Below the pieces are notes generated by a model that saw only the letters and a list, made by a program, of their open reading frames with translations, made no database searches and had not been told where the DNA came from. Below are positions 11,701 through 21,601 of a stretch of DNA of 64,000 bases, in pieces. The DNA comes from Blepharisma japonicum. Lineage: Eukaryota; Ciliophora; Heterotrichea; Heterotrichida; Blepharismidae. The position numbers and the translations under genes are program-made. The stretch's first letter is position 1; each line of letters opens with the position of its first letter. The DNA is taken from contig CATKHK010000037.1 in NCBI GenBank assembly GCA_949751835.1, forward strand, positions 359,576-423,575, read 5' to 3'.

Positions 11701-12360
11701 ACGAGCATAATTAATACTTTATTGAGGTTTGTTGAAATCCAGCAGGGGCAAGTATTAATTGATGGAATGGACATTTCTCATGTAAATTTGGCTCATCTGA
11801 GAAAATGTATCACAGTGATCCCGCAAACTCCTATTATTTTCCACAATTCAGTTATTTATAATATGGATCCTCTTAATGAGTATAGTGAAGATGACATTTG
11901 GACTGCTTTGCAGCTTGTAGGGATGGATGAAAAAATTTCTGTACTTCTTGGAGGACTTCATAACACCTTGTCATCGAAAACTCTCTCTGCTGGAGAAAAG
12001 CAGCTTTTTTGCTTAGCAAGAGCACTATTAAGGCAAAGTAAAATTTTTGTTATGGATGAAATAACATCAAATGTGGATTATGGTACTGAAGAAAAAATAT
12101 ATGAGACTATTGATGCTACCTGTGGAGACTGTACAGCTCTTATCATAGCCCATAGATTGGATTTCATATTGACTTGTGACTTTGTTATGATTGTTAATGA
12201 AGGAGCGTGTAGTGAGTATGGGAATCCTAAGGAGTTGTTGAAAGATAGAGCATCAGCTCTTCATCACATAGCACGCTTTTCAAATACTTCTCCAACTTTT
12301 TCTACAGTAAGAAGAAATAGCTTAGCTTTATATATGAGTACATTGGATAGTGAAGGATAG
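8707..12360 (+). CDS. Full-length ABCC (MRP-type) ABC transporter
   Basis: One frame of 1,217 residues, interrupted by many TGA codons that must encode Trp (for example SFWWSRNY near the start and VPQEPWIFRGTV in NBD1, where Trp is near-invariant in the family). Order: TMD1 (about 70-390), NBD1 with Walker A GQIGSGKTS at about 425, signature ISGGQKTRINLARA at about 515 and Walker B IYIFDDPLSSID at about 536; TMD2 (about 640-960); NBD2 with Walker A GRSGSGKTS at about 991, signature LSAGEKQLFCLARALL at about 1093 and Walker B IFVMDEITSNVD at about 1113. Asp instead of Glu after NBD1 Walker B is the usual ABCC asymmetry. No extra TMD0 is present, so it is a short-type MRP. These export organic anions and conjugates. 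Confidence 0.95.
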
Positions 12361-13790
12361 AAGTTTAATGCCATCTAAAATTAATATATTTGTAGAAAAG
12401 TAAAAAATAATGGATTTTATAAGTTGAAATTAGAGAAATAAAGCGAAAATGATGATATATATGAGCAAAAATTCTGGAATGAGATGAAAAATATTGAAGT
12501 AAAGGAATATATAACTCTCATCATAAATATGTTGTTTAGAGGCATAAATCAAAACCTCACAGTAAAAAGAAGAACCATTATCTCAGCTGACAGAAAATGA
12601 ATCGTATTTGGCAGTCAAAATATTTTTATATACTATTCTCAATTATCAGATATAGAGATTTATCCCAATACCTGAATATATACTCTTCCATCTAAGGTCA
12701 AGCAATGAATAAAATAGCATTCCTTCAAAATCAGAAAGAAAGTTTTCTTATGTAAGCTCAGCTTCAATATCAATTAAGTTAAAAACAACGACATTTAGTG
12801 AATTTTTATGACAAAACAGGGAATTTAAAATTTTCATTGCTTGAGTCCTAAAATCAAAATAATTCCAGATATAACTCGACTCTGAAAAAGATGGCATTGA
12901 GACAAATAAAGAAACTGATTTAATTAATTTCGATATTTGATATGAGTGCCAAAATATAATTGATTTTCTCATCTTTAATGCAGCTATTGAAAATCATCTT
13001 ATACAAAATATACATTTTATAAAGAAAATATTTAAAAAATATCTCGAAATTGCTGGAGATATAAACGCTTAAAAAAAGAGTCGAAATAATGCAAATAGTT
13101 TATTTCAAGCAGACTGTTATGTTTTAAAAAGACTATCTTATTCTATGAAGAACGCTGCAATTATACTTCTTGAAATAGATTAAATTATCCTTATTGCTAT
13201 GCCTTGTTGAAGGCTTGATGCAATGCATTTATAGCAGGGGTAAAAAGAATCAATAATTGTGTAACACACAAGACTGTGACCATAGCATATGTGCTGAATG
13301 CTTAATTGGCTCATTGAAAATATACTTCATTGTATAGAAATTGAACTTTGCTAATCTTTAGCCGTATTTAGGTATTATGCAAAATAGTTTGAAAATAAAA
13401 ATATGCTAATTTTCTAGATAAAAACTTATATTACTGAGTATAAAGAATGCATATAAAAAATTGCAAGCTGGTTCCTGCTCAAGAAGGAATATTAGAATTT
13501 AAAAGAATTTTTGAAAGATTTAATAGAATTCAAAAAAATTGATCAAGACTATCATAAGTTACATTATTAACTGCACATTTTATATACGCTATTCTGAATG
13601 ACTGATTTTTTCTTATACTTATAGAAGTTCAATATTTTTTACTGCTATCGTTTATTATTTATGACTGTATAATAACAAGATAATCTGAGTTATAAATATG
13701 ATATAAGTAATAATTAACTAGTAAGAATTTGAATTAATTTAATTAGGGAAATGTGAATACTTAAAAATCAATCTAAATTAAACCAATAAA
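12361..13790. other. 1.4 kb gene-poor region with coding-like scraps
   Basis: No complete gene was found. The plus strand has an open stretch around 12455-12720 (…TVKRRTIISADRKWIVFGSQNIF… with TGA as Trp) that lacks a start, and another at about 13120-13310 with scattered cysteines; the minus strand has a 74-codon frame at 12748-12972 (MRKSIIFWHSYQISK…). None matches a family I know. The mixture suggests a decayed gene or genes rather than simple spacer. Confidence 0.4.
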
Positions 13791-14090
13791 ATGGTGCGCG
13801 GAAACAGAGGAGGAAAGCAAGGTGGGCAAAGACATGCGAAAGCAGGCAAAAGAAATTTTGAAAAAGATCGTCCTAAATTCAAAAAAGGCCCAAGAAAAGA
13901 AGGAAAATTTAATAAAGGGCATGGAAAGCCAGGGAAAAAGTTCGGGAAGAAAAAATTTGCTAAGAAGGAAGTCAGCGAAGATCAGCTAGATAGAGAACTT
14001 GAAAACTACTGGGGCAATGAAGCAGGATCAAAGCATCTTGATCAAGAAATGGACGACTATTGGAGTAAAAAGCCAAGTAAAACCAATTAA
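13791..14090 (+). CDS. Small FoP/CHTOP-type mRNA-export adaptor
   Basis: A 99-residue, highly basic protein. Residues 1-60 are Gly/Lys/Arg-rich (VRGNRGGKQGGQRHAKAGK..., repeated KPGKKFGKK), an RNA-binding low-complexity tract. The acidic C-terminus carries a doubled motif, QLDRELENYWG and HLDQEMDDYWS, which corresponds to the 'LDxxLDxYM' UAP56-binding motif that ends ALY/REF, UIF and CHTOP (the C-terminal duplication of Friend of PRMT1). Proteins with this motif bind the DEAD-box helicase UAP56/Sub2 and link mRNA to nuclear export. It is much shorter than CHTOP and has no RRM, so it is a minimal adaptor. Trp replaces the usual Met at the motif end. Confidence 0.7.
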   Translation: MVRGNRGGKQGGQRHAKAGKRNFEKDRPKFKKGPRKEGKFNKGHGKPGKKFGKKKFAKKEVSEDQLDRELENYWGNEAGSKHLDQEMDDYWSKKPSKTN

Positions 14091-14595
14091 GCATTCAATA
14101 GAGCAAATTTCAAGGGTCAATTTTAAGTATCCCTAATAATACCCAATTGATAAAGAAATAAACCATATCTATTTACTTATTGATCACACAAAGAAATTCA
14201 TACCTTTTCAGGTGCCATTGTCAGTGCAGTTGAGTAATGCAAATGATCAATAAGACGAATACAATTTTCTTGCTTATAAGCATCTATTAAACGGAAGTCC
14301 CTTCTTCTGTGCTTGAAATAGGCTGATATCTATAGAATTTAGTCTACTCAAAGCTCCAGTCATTATTCAATGATTTCAATTTAATATTGCCAGTCTCCAT
14401 TTACAATGGATAAAAGTATGCCAAATAAAGCCTTTTAATTTGCGAGGATATTTTATTAAGATATTTGAAATTAGAATATGTTTGATTAAATCTTCCTTAT
14501 CATATAAATAATCATTTGATTTTACTAATTATTTTATATTTTAATTATTTTCAATAACTGAGACAATGCTCTATCATTTATGTAAATAACCCGCT
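14091..14595. other. Intergenic region with an unassigned coding-like stretch on the minus strand
   Basis: On the minus strand, about 14195-14325, one frame reads like real protein (YFKHRRRDFRLIDAYK, then CIRLIDHLHYSTALTMAPEK), and an overlapping upstream frame begins MTGALSRLNSIDI at about 14370. I could not join the two with a 15/16-nt intron, so I do not call a gene. It may be a short gene with an unusual intron or a pseudogene. The remainder is featureless. Confidence 0.35.
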
Positions 14596-15090
14596 ATGGT
14601 ATTAAAAAATATGAAATCATACTTGAATCTAGTCTTATGCTACCCTCAAATTCCTCAAAATACAGGATGCATTGCACGAACATGTGCATCCACTTTTACA
14701 AATTTGCATTTAATTGAACCTTTAGGATTTGAGCTTACTGAATCTCGATTAAAACGAGCTGGAGTTGATTATTGGCCTTACGTTTCCCTGACTAAACACA
14801 CAGGCTGGCCTGAATTTTTAAAACACAAAAAAAATCTACCAGGACGACTTCTTGCATTTAGTCCTCGCGGATTATCAAATTATTTAGAATTTCAATATGA
14901 ACCTAATGATTGGATTGTACATGGACGAGAATCTGATGGCCTTCCTAATGAAATAATGGCAGATTGTGATCATATTTTGTATATTCCTATGTTTTCACCT
15001 GATATTCGAAGCTTAAATTTATCAGTATCAGCATCGCTAAGTCTATATGAAGGTATAAGGGCTCTAAACTATTGCCAACGCTCAGACTAG
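14596..15090 (+). CDS. trmL: TrmL-like tRNA (cytidine/uridine-34 2'-O)-methyltransferase
   Basis: A 164-residue SPOUT-fold methyltransferase covering nearly the whole length of bacterial TrmL. Conserved blocks seen: YPQIPQNTGCIARTCA (motif 1, with the N-T-G-x-I-x-R core), LHLIEPLGFELTESRLKRAGVDYW, IVHGRESDGLPNEI (motif 2) and IPMFSPDIRSLNLSVSASLSLYEG (motif 3 knot, S-x-N-L-S). The enzyme methylates the wobble ribose of tRNA-Leu in bacteria, using S-adenosylmethionine. In a ciliate nucleus this is most likely an organelle-targeted or cytosolic enzyme of bacterial ancestry; the N-terminus has only seven or eight extra residues, so a long targeting peptide is not evident. Confidence 0.88.
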   Translation: MVLKNMKSYLNLVLCYPQIPQNTGCIARTCASTFTNLHLIEPLGFELTESRLKRAGVDYWPYVSLTKHTGWPEFLKHKKNLPGRLLAFSPRGLSNYLEFQYEPNDWIVHGRESDGLPNEIMADCDHILYIPMFSPDIRSLNLSVSASLSLYEGIRALNYCQRSD

Positions 15091-15144
15091 ACCTTCATAA
15101 AATTGATTTATTTAAATTACAAATAAGTATTCTAAATTTGCTTT

Positions 15145-15561
15145 CTAAACAATTGTCAAAGCTCTTCGTCTATTTAAAAGATGAGAATTACTCGGCATGG
15201 CTAATTTTACACTAGACGGCTGCGACGAGCAGTCATCTTTGACAGAAACTGTAGAAAGCTTATTCTCTAGTATTTCTAAGACCCTTTCGAGCTTTGGCTT
15301 CATCGCAAAATAGCGCTCATTTTGCTCCTCAGTCATTGGAGTAAATAAGCCAAGTGATTGGCTCGGGTCCAACAGTTGGAGCCATTGGCTCGAATTCGAA
15401 AAATCAAGAGGAGACTCAAGTTCATGTGTAGAAGGGACTTCAAAATTTTCATTCTGTCACTGCAAGTTGTCATTACTGTCTGTAGTGCTTGTTGTGGAAA
15501 TTCTTAGCTGCTCTTCCACTTTCGGATCAAAAAGAAAAGTAAATTCATTTTCGTCCAACAT
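15145..15561 (-). CDS. Hypothetical protein, acidic, mostly disordered
   Basis: A 138-residue frame from the ATG at 15561 with one TGA read as Trp (…DNLQWQNENF…). The sequence starts MLDENEFTFLFDPKVEEQLR and is rich in Ser/Thr/Asn/Gln; a short helical stretch (EQNERYFAMKPKLERVLEILENKL) lies near the middle. No domain is recognised. It sits tail-to-tail with the TrmL-like gene, 54 bp apart. Confidence 0.6.
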
Positions 15562-15779
15562 TTAATTATTATGTATAAGTCCACATGTTAAATGAATAAA
15601 ATAATGAATATGGAAGATTTATTTTTGGTTTTTCAGAAAAAGTTTTACATTGAAAATATAAGTGGGGATGGCTTCTCCATATTTTCATATTAAAATTTCA
15701 CTGACCATGCTCTGTTTAAATAATTTAAAATGGTGTTGGGCTTATATGACAAATTTTAATTTTTTGAAATTAATATTTA

Positions 15780-17123
15780 TTATGTAGTTTTTAGTAGACT
15801 TTGGTTATGAATTTCTTTTAGCATGTCTTGAGCATGATTTGCATTTTGCTGAAGTTTCCTGACCGTTTCTACATCTAGAGGCTTTAAATGAAAAGTTCTT
15901 TTATTTTTCTCTGCATAAGTCCTTAAAATAAAGTAATATTTTGCATACAGACTCTTTTCAATGTTTACATTGAATTCAATTAAGTTCAGGAATAGTCGTT
16001 CAAGAGAGTTAATTTCTCTTAAAGAAATTATAGTGAAAAGCTTAGAAAAATGGAAATTTTCATATGACATATCACTTCATACCTTGGAAGCAATGATTAA
16101 TGCTATAAAGGTGAGTTTTTTTCAATTTCTTTCATTATAGGAAATTCCAGTAGCCTTAATAAGCCTTTCTATATAAATCAGACAAATAATACTACATTCC
16201 TTTTCCATTCTTGCCCTGAATATTACATTTTTGCAAAAATAGTAAATGTCTGTTTCGCTAACAACTTCGTTTGGACTTGGGTCATCGAATTCTTTATTAA
16301 ATAATTCAGCAATTTCGAGTGGGATTTTTAAAGCAGTATTTTCACTTTTAAAGCTCAAAAGCTCATTTTCGCAGAATTTTTGAAATTTTAAGGTTGATTT
16401 ATCTAAATTGTTTTCGCTAATTTCTTTCATTTTTTTTGAAAAGCTAATAATCTGAAATAATGATTTTGCTAGACAATGACAGATTTCTTCGACATCAATA
16501 TGTGCCAAAGTTGATCTTAATTTTGAGGAATCATATGAATTTGCAGTGTCTGCTCTCTCTTTTACAATTTTTGCTTTAATTTGTTTATCTTCTTCAATCT
16601 CAATCGCTAATTTAGCGTTTTTTTGCTCAGCTATCAGCTCTTCAGTCATTAAACTGATTTTTTTTCTAGCTTCTTCAATCTGTGAAATAATTTTGTTTCT
16701 TTCAACAGTTTGTACTTTTTCTTCTTCGAATTTTTCACTGCAAAAATCAATATTTTTGGCAAGGTCAATATCAGAATTATCTTCATCTCCAGAATTGCTG
16801 AGCCTTCTAAATTTTCTTCTATGAGCATGAGTCGGCTCTACAGAAGATGTTCGCTTTCCTGAGTTTGATTCGTGCAGCATAACGATAAGGTTAAGCATCT
16901 CTCGAAATTGCTTTTTCTCCTCTTGTGTAAGTCCCAATATCCTATAAAAATGTTCCAGCTGGCTTTCTGGGAAGTAAGCTAGCGAATGAATATTATTTGT
17001 GTAGCCAAGTTTTGAGAGCCTTGGAGCGTATTGGCACAAAGAAAACATGCTTAGCAGCTTCAAAAGGGGTGGAATCTGCGAAGTTTGTCGTCTAGAAACT
17101 TCACTATGTCCATATAATGACAT
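15780..17123 (-). CDS. Cyclin-Y/PHO80-like cyclin with SAM-like N-terminus and coiled coil
   Basis: One frame of 447 residues; two TGA codons (16122-16124 and 16077-16079) read as Trp and both fall where cyclin Y has Trp (…ERNWKKL… and ASKVWSD…). The C-terminal 180 residues follow cyclin Y block by block: LIYIERLIKATGI, FIALIIASKVWSD, LREINSLERLFLNLIEFNV, SLYAKYYFILRTYAE and FHLKPLDVETVRKLQ. Cyclin Y (PCTAIRE/CDK14-16 partner) and Pho80-type cyclins share this fold. The first 90 residues (LLKLLSMFSLCQYAPRL… FYRILGLTQEEKKQFREML) look like a SAM domain, and residues 130-220 are a charged coiled coil. Function inferred: a CDK-activating cyclin with its own interaction module. It diverges from the MFS gene over 151 bp. 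Confidence 0.82.
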
Positions 17124-17274
17124 ATTTAAATTATATAAAAATCGGAAGTTTTAAATAAATTTTCTCTAATTTTTACTTCAGCTATTAACTTTTTGCTTAA
17201 AATAATTGCGGACAAGTTAATTTTTCCAATTAAAGTCCGATAAAATCTTAAGATAGAAATTATTTGCATAAGAA

Positions 17275-19006
17275 ATGGCGAGTAATGAAAGAGGCTATTC
17301 AATCCAAGAAACCTTGGCAACAATCAGTGATTTAATTCATTATAAAAAGACTACAATAGAAAAACTCAATAACAACTCTTACTCTTGTTTCCGTCATGTC
17401 ATTATTTTCAAAGACAACATCGACGAGTCAGGGATTCACCAAAAGCTTGAAGAAATTGACTCAGATCTTAAAAATTTTATTTCGGAAATGAAAAGCAGAG
17501 TCCCTGAAGCTCTCAAAATGCTGAATTTATCTAAAGATATGTCAAAGGCGACTAAAAGCCAGCAAAAAACAGAACTAAAAAGCACTGATGGAATTAATGA
17601 AATTTTGGGGATTTTGGAATCAATTGCATTGGAATTGCAAAGAGAAGAAACTACAGACCCACTTAAAGAGTCATTACTTAAGCAAGAAATGAGCCAAGTT
17701 GCAGATGAACTTAGAGCGACTGGGAAAGAGCTAAAAGGCCTTATAAATTTTTGTAAGTTTTTATACAGTAAACGGACCTCCTGAGGCTGAAGTTGAAGAG
17801 GTTTATTCGCTTGGAGGGTATAAAGTAGCAATTGCGCTGTCAGTTTTTATTTCTTTTGTATTAAGTCTTAATTTTTCACTTCTGACTGTAGAAGGGAAAA
17901 CTTATTTGGATTATTTTGGGAATACAAATGCAAGTTATGTATTTGGGCCACTTTTGCCTGCTTTTGGAATCCCTGCCTATGTAATTATGCATTTTTCAGC
18001 TAGAGCAAATTTAAGAAGATGCTTATTATTCACTATGATTTTTTCGATTGCTGGAAACATTCTTTATTTCATAGCTCGTGATGTTGATATTTTTGCATTT
18101 TTTATTGTTGGGAGAGCTGTCATGGGCATTGGATTGCCTGGGCTTGCATTAAAGCAGTTTATTGGATTCCATGTAAAGCCAGATGAGAGAGCTAGAGTTT
18201 CAGTTATGTATACAACAGCTTCATTTATTGGACTTAGTTGTGGCTATTTCTTAGGATTTGCATTTGAAGACTCAGCTAGTGAGGTATTAGGATATGAACT
18301 GTCAGGAGTTACAATGGGAGGCTTCTTTTTAGGTATTACCTGGATTTTGACATTTTTATTATCAGGGACTTTATTTTTGAATCCTGATAAAACATACCCT
18401 TCTGATGATTCAAATAAAACTTCTATTAAAGGTCTTTTGGTGATTTCTTTTCTGTTGCCTTCATTGCTGAGAGAAGGATTCTTAAGCCCTGGTGCAATTC
18501 CTTCTGAATTGAATTGGTCTGATGGAGCAATTTATGCTTATATTGGAGTCTTTTCTTTAATGATGGCTCCAGTAAGCACTTTGGTATATGCAGCTGCTCA
18601 TATAACTGAAGAAAAAATTTTACTTGTCTTTTCTAAAGCATTTTGCTTGGTCGGCTGCTCATTTATTTTGCTAGGCCAAGATGCTCCATTTTGGTTTGTA
18701 ATCGGCTCAATTCTTTTGTTGGCTGGAGTAAATATTGGAGCAGGAATAGGGTTTTCTTTATTATCGAAAAATATTAGAAATGATCTGATTGGAATGATAG
18801 GGAGCGTTATTGAGCTCTCTGGCTGGGTAATTGGCTATTCAATGGGATATTATGGAGGATTTATTGCTCAGTTAGTTTTACTTTTCTTATTAGCTGCTTC
18901 TTTAATTGGAGATATAGTGAAGTTCAAGAACTTGGACCATACTAAAGTAAAGCATAAAAAAGATAAAAAAGATAAGAAAGAAAAGAAAGATAAGAAAGGA
19001 GCTTAA
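17275..19006 (+). CDS. MFS transporter with N-terminal coiled-coil/SPX-like region
   Basis: Two exons, 17275-17752 and 17769-19006, around a 16-nt intron (17753-17768, phase 1); 571 residues. Residues 1-165 are soluble and helical (YSIQETLATISDLIHYKKTT..., ELRATGKELKGLINFLNGPPE across the splice). Then come about twelve membrane segments with MFS features, including an ISFVLSLNFSLLTVEG first helix, FIVGRAVMGIGLPGLALKQF in helix 4-5 and KPDERARVSVMYTTASFIGLSCGYFLG. It ends in a Lys-rich tail (KHKKDKKDKKEKKDKKGA). The layout recalls SPX-MFS and MFSD8/CLN7 vacuolar or lysosomal transporters, but I did not see a clear SPX lysine cluster, so the subfamily is uncertain. Confidence 0.85.
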
Positions 19007-19078
19007 CTTAAAATTTCTCATTAATTAATTCCTTAAGAATTAAACAGAACACCATATATAATAATTAATTTGAAATTA

Positions 19079-19936
19079 TTATATAATTTTTGAACTTAAA
19101 CTTGGTAAAAGCCCATGCTTTCCTTTCCAAACCCATTCGTTTTCAATTTTGTTTTTAGAATGCAAATTTTGAGTTGATTTGTTTGTTGCGTCTTCATAAG
19201 CTTTAGGATCACTATTTTTGTGGTCCGATCCTCTAAGCCTTATATGAACATCTGAAATTTTAGGCACATGAAGACTTTGCATTTTAGAAGGAGGGGCATC
19301 AAGAGCAGTGTTTACGAAACTTTTAAAAAGCTTGCGGTCAGTTTGTTTTGCTATAAGATTCTCAGCATTCCCATCGCTGAATACTCTTCGATGGGTTTTT
19401 TTCGGTTTTTCTTCAGATTTTTCGTTCTGTTCGGTCTTTTTATCATGCATTGAAGGAGATGATAATAATTTCAAAGTAGTAGTTGAAGAGTGATGATCAA
19501 GTTTATTTATTGAGGAATTATCGCTTTGAATAATAGTAAAATCTTCCTTGCAGCAACTTTTTGACTTATTGTGATTAATTTCAATTTTATTGATCATTTC
19601 ATTTGATACAGGATTAGATCTATTTTTTCTCCTAATTTTAGCAAGTTGCAACGTTTGTTCATAATTTTCAATAAGATTTGAGTCAGAACTGTGTACCATT
19701 TCATCTCTAATGATAATGGAGTTTCTGCCTGATTCTGGTCTTTTTAGATCAGACGATGATTTACACCTTATACATGTGTCATTGTCTAATGCCAATAATT
19801 TAGGCTCTCTTTCTGTATTTGGCGGCTCATTTAATATGATATTTTTATGTCCATGACTTATTTTTGGGGCTTGCCTGATGTGAATAGTCGGAATTTTTGT
19901 AAATCGAATTGGTTCTTTTAGCTGAGTAGATCCCAT
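19079..19936 (-). CDS. Hypothetical disordered protein
   Basis: A 285-residue single-exon frame, MGSTQLKEPIRFTKIPTIHI..., rich in Ser, Lys, Asn and Asp with no hydrophobic core. One CIRCKSSSD pair and a NHNKSKSCCKED segment hold its few cysteines. A basic stretch (KPKKTHRRVFSDGN) with an R-x-F-S context resembles a kinase site. The MG start could be myristoylated. No family recognised. It faces the MFS gene tail-to-tail, 72 bp apart. Confidence 0.65.
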   Translation of the reverse strand: MGSTQLKEPIRFTKIPTIHIRQAPKISHGHKNIILNEPPNTEREPKLLALDNDTCIRCKSSSDLKRPESGRNSIIIRDEMVHSSDSNLIENYEQTLQLAKIRRKNRSNPVSNEMINKIEINHNKSKSCCKEDFTIIQSDNSSINKLDHHSSTTTLKLLSSPSMHDKKTEQNEKSEEKPKKTHRRVFSDGNAENLIAKQTDRKLFKSFVNTALDAPPSKMQSLHVPKISDVHIRLRGSDHKNSDPKAYEDATNKSTQNLHSKNKIENEWVWKGKHGLLPSLSSKII

Positions 19937-20186
19937 TTTTAATAAACTTTAACCAGTATCTATATTAGGAGCAGCTATAATTGAGGAAGTGCCAATCATT
20001 TTTGTTGAAAATTCAAATAAAATTTACTTTGGCTATATCTTAGAAGTTGATTGTGTTTATATATAAGGATTTAATGATATTTCTTCTTTATTAAATAAAT
20101 TTATATGATTAATCTATTTATTTATAAATTATTTTTTAATTTAAATAAGATTTCTCTATAGTTTATGATTGATTATTATAATAAAG

Positions 20187-20360
20187 ATGAACTTAAATTG
20201 GCTTACTCTCAGATATTTGAGGACTCATAATGTCTTGAGGTTCTGGTGGTGCGTTGGAATCATTGGTGTTTGCTATGCTCCTATCCTTAATTGGGAAACT
20301 ATTTATAGAGTTGGGAGTATTTTTGGAAGGAATCCAGCCAAGTTAGCAAGAAAAGAGTAA
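20187..20360 (+). CDS. Small membrane protein, possibly mitochondrial
   Basis: A 57-codon frame, MNLNWLTLRYLRTHNVLRFWWCVGIIGVCYAPILNW..., with a basic/aromatic N-terminus, one hydrophobic segment and a basic C-terminus ending NPAKLARKE. The size and layout fit accessory subunits of respiratory complexes, but no specific subunit is recognised. An upstream ATG at 20169 would add six residues (MIIIIK). Codon use is like the neighbours. Confidence 0.5.
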   Translation: MNLNWLTLRYLRTHNVLRFWWCVGIIGVCYAPILNWETIYRVGSIFGRNPAKLARKE

Positions 20361-20719
20361 ATAATTAACTCTTACAATTTAATTTGATCGTTCCAAAGCA
20401 GTCAATCCTTCTAATTGACGGCATAATACTTTTACACTGATTTCATCGTTTAAATCCTGCAAATCATAGTTTAAACAATCGTTCTTTTCTCTTCAAATTT
20501 CTTGATTGCTTTAAAGGCATCAAAATCCAGAATCTTTCTTCTTTTCTTATGAAGAATAATTTAATTAGTTTGAGAATTAAAATTTTTAAGAAATTAAATA
20601 AAGCTATTTATGGGAGAAGACTGGATTACTTAGCAAAAATTTAAAGAAAATATAAATAGCTAGATCTTCAGCATTAAGCATCATAGATAAGCATTTTCTA
20701 GACTTCTAAGTAATAAAGA
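20361..20719. other. Intergenic, with a possible small minus-strand exon
   Basis: The minus strand between about 20550 and 20379 reads KKRRKILDFDAFKAIKKFEE then, in another frame, DLNDEISVKVLCRQLEGLTA ending ...LERSN and TAA. A 20-nt GT...AG interval would join them, longer than every other intron found here, and no start codon is visible. This is either an incomplete small gene or a remnant. The rest is featureless. Confidence 0.3.
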
Positions 20720-20785
20720 ATGCAGAATAATCAATATTTGTGTCCATTACTAAAACCAACAGAATTGATTTCAAAAATTAATATA

Positions 20786-21521
20786 ATGATGATGCTCATA
20801 CTTTTTGTCCCTGCATTAGCAGACTATTTATATTGAGATGACCAAGTTGATGAGAAATATTACGATTGAAGCTCACTTCAGAGACCAGATGAGTAACCAT
20901 TACATAGCCTTCCTTACACTTATTATACTGATGATTATGAAATCTTATACAACTTTGGAACAGACATAGATTTAACTTGCAATGGAAAAAAAGGATCAGC
21001 AATTCGCAGATCATTTACAAGAGACGAATGCGTAATACTAGGAAATCACGAATTTAGTGCCTATAAATCTTTTAAATTTGATGGATTAGGGAAAAAAGGA
21101 ATTAAAATTATGTATTTAGAAGGAGATAAATGCAAGAAAAATGATTTTGGGAACAGAATTATCACTTTTCAGCTTGTTTGTAGTGATATTGAGTCAGATT
21201 TTAAGCTTTTGAATGACATAAACGATTGCAACTTGATTTTCGAGAAATATACATATTTAGGATGTGAGGAAGACACTCGGTATCAGTGGATTGCCAATTG
21301 CATTTTTACGTAAAATATACTTAGAGTATCAGCGGTTTTATTACTAGTTTGTATAGCTGCTTGTTTAGGCGACAATGAAAATGAAATTGAGGTCGAATCA
21401 AATATTCCAGTATGGAGAGAAATGAAGACAGTAATTAGAAGGAGCAAGATCTTGGTAAGCATTATTATAGGCCTCAAACAATATATTGAAACTCAAAAAC
21501 TCTGAGTATGAGAACGTTTAA
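20786..21521 (+). CDS. MRH (mannose-6-phosphate-receptor homology)/ATG27-like type I membrane protein
   Basis: Four exons (20786-20892, 20908-21309, 21325-21454, 21471-21521) with introns of 15, 15 and 16 nt; about 229 residues. The start at 20786 gives a signal peptide MMMLILFVPALADYLYW; an in-frame ATG at 20720 would bury it. The lumenal part has an even set of cysteines spaced like an MRH domain: DLTCNGKKG, RDECVILG, LEGDKCKKN, FQLVCSD, NDCNLIFE and YLGCEED. One membrane segment (TVSAVLLLVCIAACLG) follows and then a short basic cytosolic tail ending NSEYENV, which could hold a Tyr sorting signal. MRH proteins bind glycans or act in Golgi-endosome or autophagy trafficking (Atg27). Confidence 0.75.
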
Positions 21522-21601
21522 GCTCAATTTTAATTGTCAAATGCTCAAGCTTTACATTAGTAAATTAATCCATTTAAACAGCTTATCTTAATTTATTATT
21601 T

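Noticed and set aside
17753-17850. Reading straight through 17753-17784 with TGA as Trp in the MFS gene
   Set aside because: That frame soon reaches a TAA; removing the 16-nt intron restores a continuous membrane protein.
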